This document shows, one piece after another, positions 63,501 through 64,000 of a DNA stretch of 64,000 nt. The DNA comes from Brachycybe producta (taxonomy: Eukaryota; Arthropoda; Diplopoda; Playtdesmida; Andrognathidae): the NCBI GenBank assembly GCA_036925085.1, contig JAUPFP010000050.1, positions 596,001 through 660,000 on the forward strand, given 5' to 3'. The notes under the pieces are model-generated. The model saw only the letters and a list, made by a program, of their open reading frames with translations. It did not search any database and had not been told where the DNA came from. The translations under genes were made by a program, and so were the position numbers. Each line of letters opens with the position of its first letter. The stretch's first letter is position 1.

Positions 63501-64000
63501 TGTGTTAATTTACCAGAAGATGTACTGATGATTCCAGTGAAACCACGGAGGAAGTTTGTTGAAAACGATGTCAATCGTCGTATGAGCACCGTTACACTCG
63601 ATGGTGCCGTGGTAGCAAATGCAAGTTCCAGTTCCGTGGAATCTGTCAACATGTCCGCTCACCACCAGGGCCACTTTGTGGTGGTCGCAATTGATTTCGG
63701 AACAACGTTTAGTGGTTATGCTTTTTGTTTTACCAGAGACACAGATAATATCCACATGATGAGAAAGTGGGAAGGTATACAAAATAGTCTTTATACACTG
63801 GATGTACTATTATACAGATTTCATTGTTTTTAATATTTTTTGTTGGAAAGGTGGCGATCCAGGTGTTGTAAACCAGAAAACAATGACCACTTTGCTGCTA
63901 ACACCTGAAGGAGAATTTAACTCGTTTGGTTTCACAGCGCGAGACACTTACCACGACTTGGAATTGCAGGAGGCAAGACGGTGGCTTTATTTCGATAAGT
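57599..64000 (+). CDS. HSPA12-like Hsp70 family protein (3' partial)
   Basis: Exons: 57599..57779, 57841..58017, 61905..62500, 62592..63444, 63517..63774, 63851..>64000, phases 1,1,0,1,1. The diagnostic part is in the last two exons: [18 protein letters not shown] (phosphate-1 loop of the actin-like ATPase fold), [40 protein letters not shown] and RRWLYFDK, which match HSPA12A/B closely in my recollection of the family. Before it lie about 650 residues that are Ser/Lys/Glu-rich and probably disordered: a Ser-acidic block ([10 protein letters not shown]), GGGGG, and a polyproline run ([10 protein letters not shown]). Vertebrate HSPA12 proteins have only about 50-60 residues there. The start ATG at 57599 is tentative; TTAG just before it could be a splice acceptor. 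Two further candidate cassette exons lie in the third intron. The gene continues beyond the window. Confidence 0.85.
58494..58547 (+). CDS. Candidate 54-nt cassette exon of the HSPA12-like gene
   Basis: Acceptor AAATTGCAG and donor ATAG|GTAACC bound exactly 54 bases. Entered in phase 1 it is open and leaves in phase 1, so inclusion would add 18 residues (about [18 protein letters not shown]) without shifting frame. It could be chance. Confidence 0.35.
59028..59057 (+). CDS. Candidate 30-nt microexon of the HSPA12-like gene
   Basis: Acceptor GGTTTGCAG and donor TCAG|GTAGGT bound exactly 30 bases. Entered in phase 1 it reads [10 protein letters not shown] and leaves in phase 1, so it fits between exons 2 and 3 without shifting frame. 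Its composition matches the polar linker around it. Confidence 0.4.

Overview
The window looks like nuclear DNA of an arthropod, probably a crustacean or another non-model lineage. It is strongly AT-rich and full of introns. It carries two cuticle-protein genes (one with a Rebers-Riddiford chitin-binding domain), a tandem pair of MADF genes, a melanotransferrin-like gene, an equilibrative nucleoside transporter and an HSPA12-type Hsp70. The arthropod call rests on the cuticle and MADF genes. I cannot place it more precisely. No bacterial, viral, CRISPR, rRNA or tRNA genes were seen.

Layout, left to right. 1-923 (+): last two exons of a GPI-anchored transferrin/melanotransferrin C-lobe. 3306-4334 (+): an intronless 342-residue protein I do not recognise, with a conserved-looking basic C-terminal half. 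4335-10709: AT-rich intergenic DNA with a MITE and a ~390-bp tandem duplication. 10710-11812 (-) and 13206-13818 (-): two related cuticle genes, each with a four-residue first coding exon and a TATA box; the first gene's intron holds an inverted-repeat element. 16758-18095 and 19628-21132 (+): two tandemly duplicated MADF/BESS-like regulators with identical exon phases. 25245-29930 (+): a divergent seven-transmembrane receptor-like protein. 33012-54336 (-): an SLC29-type nucleoside transporter with eleven shared 3' exons and three alternative N-terminal leaders. Its introns hold an 800-bp solo LTR, a long near-perfect palindrome and several inverted-repeat elements. 57599 to the right edge (+): an HSPA12-like gene with a very long low-complexity N-terminal extension, cut off by the window end.

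The genes look like ordinary, functionally independent neighbours. The only clusters are the cuticle pair and the MADF pair, both recent tandem duplications. Exon models were built by hand from GT/AG sites, reading-frame phase and remembered family features. Every intron in the MADF, receptor, transporter and HSPA12 models is phase-consistent.

I found no wholly new system. The best leads are: the transporter's three interchangeable N-termini; loss of its normally invariant TM8 Asp and Arg; two phase-neutral candidate cassette exons in the HSPA12 gene; a small family of dispersed inverted-repeat elements; and strong over-representation of the palindrome TAGGCCTA.
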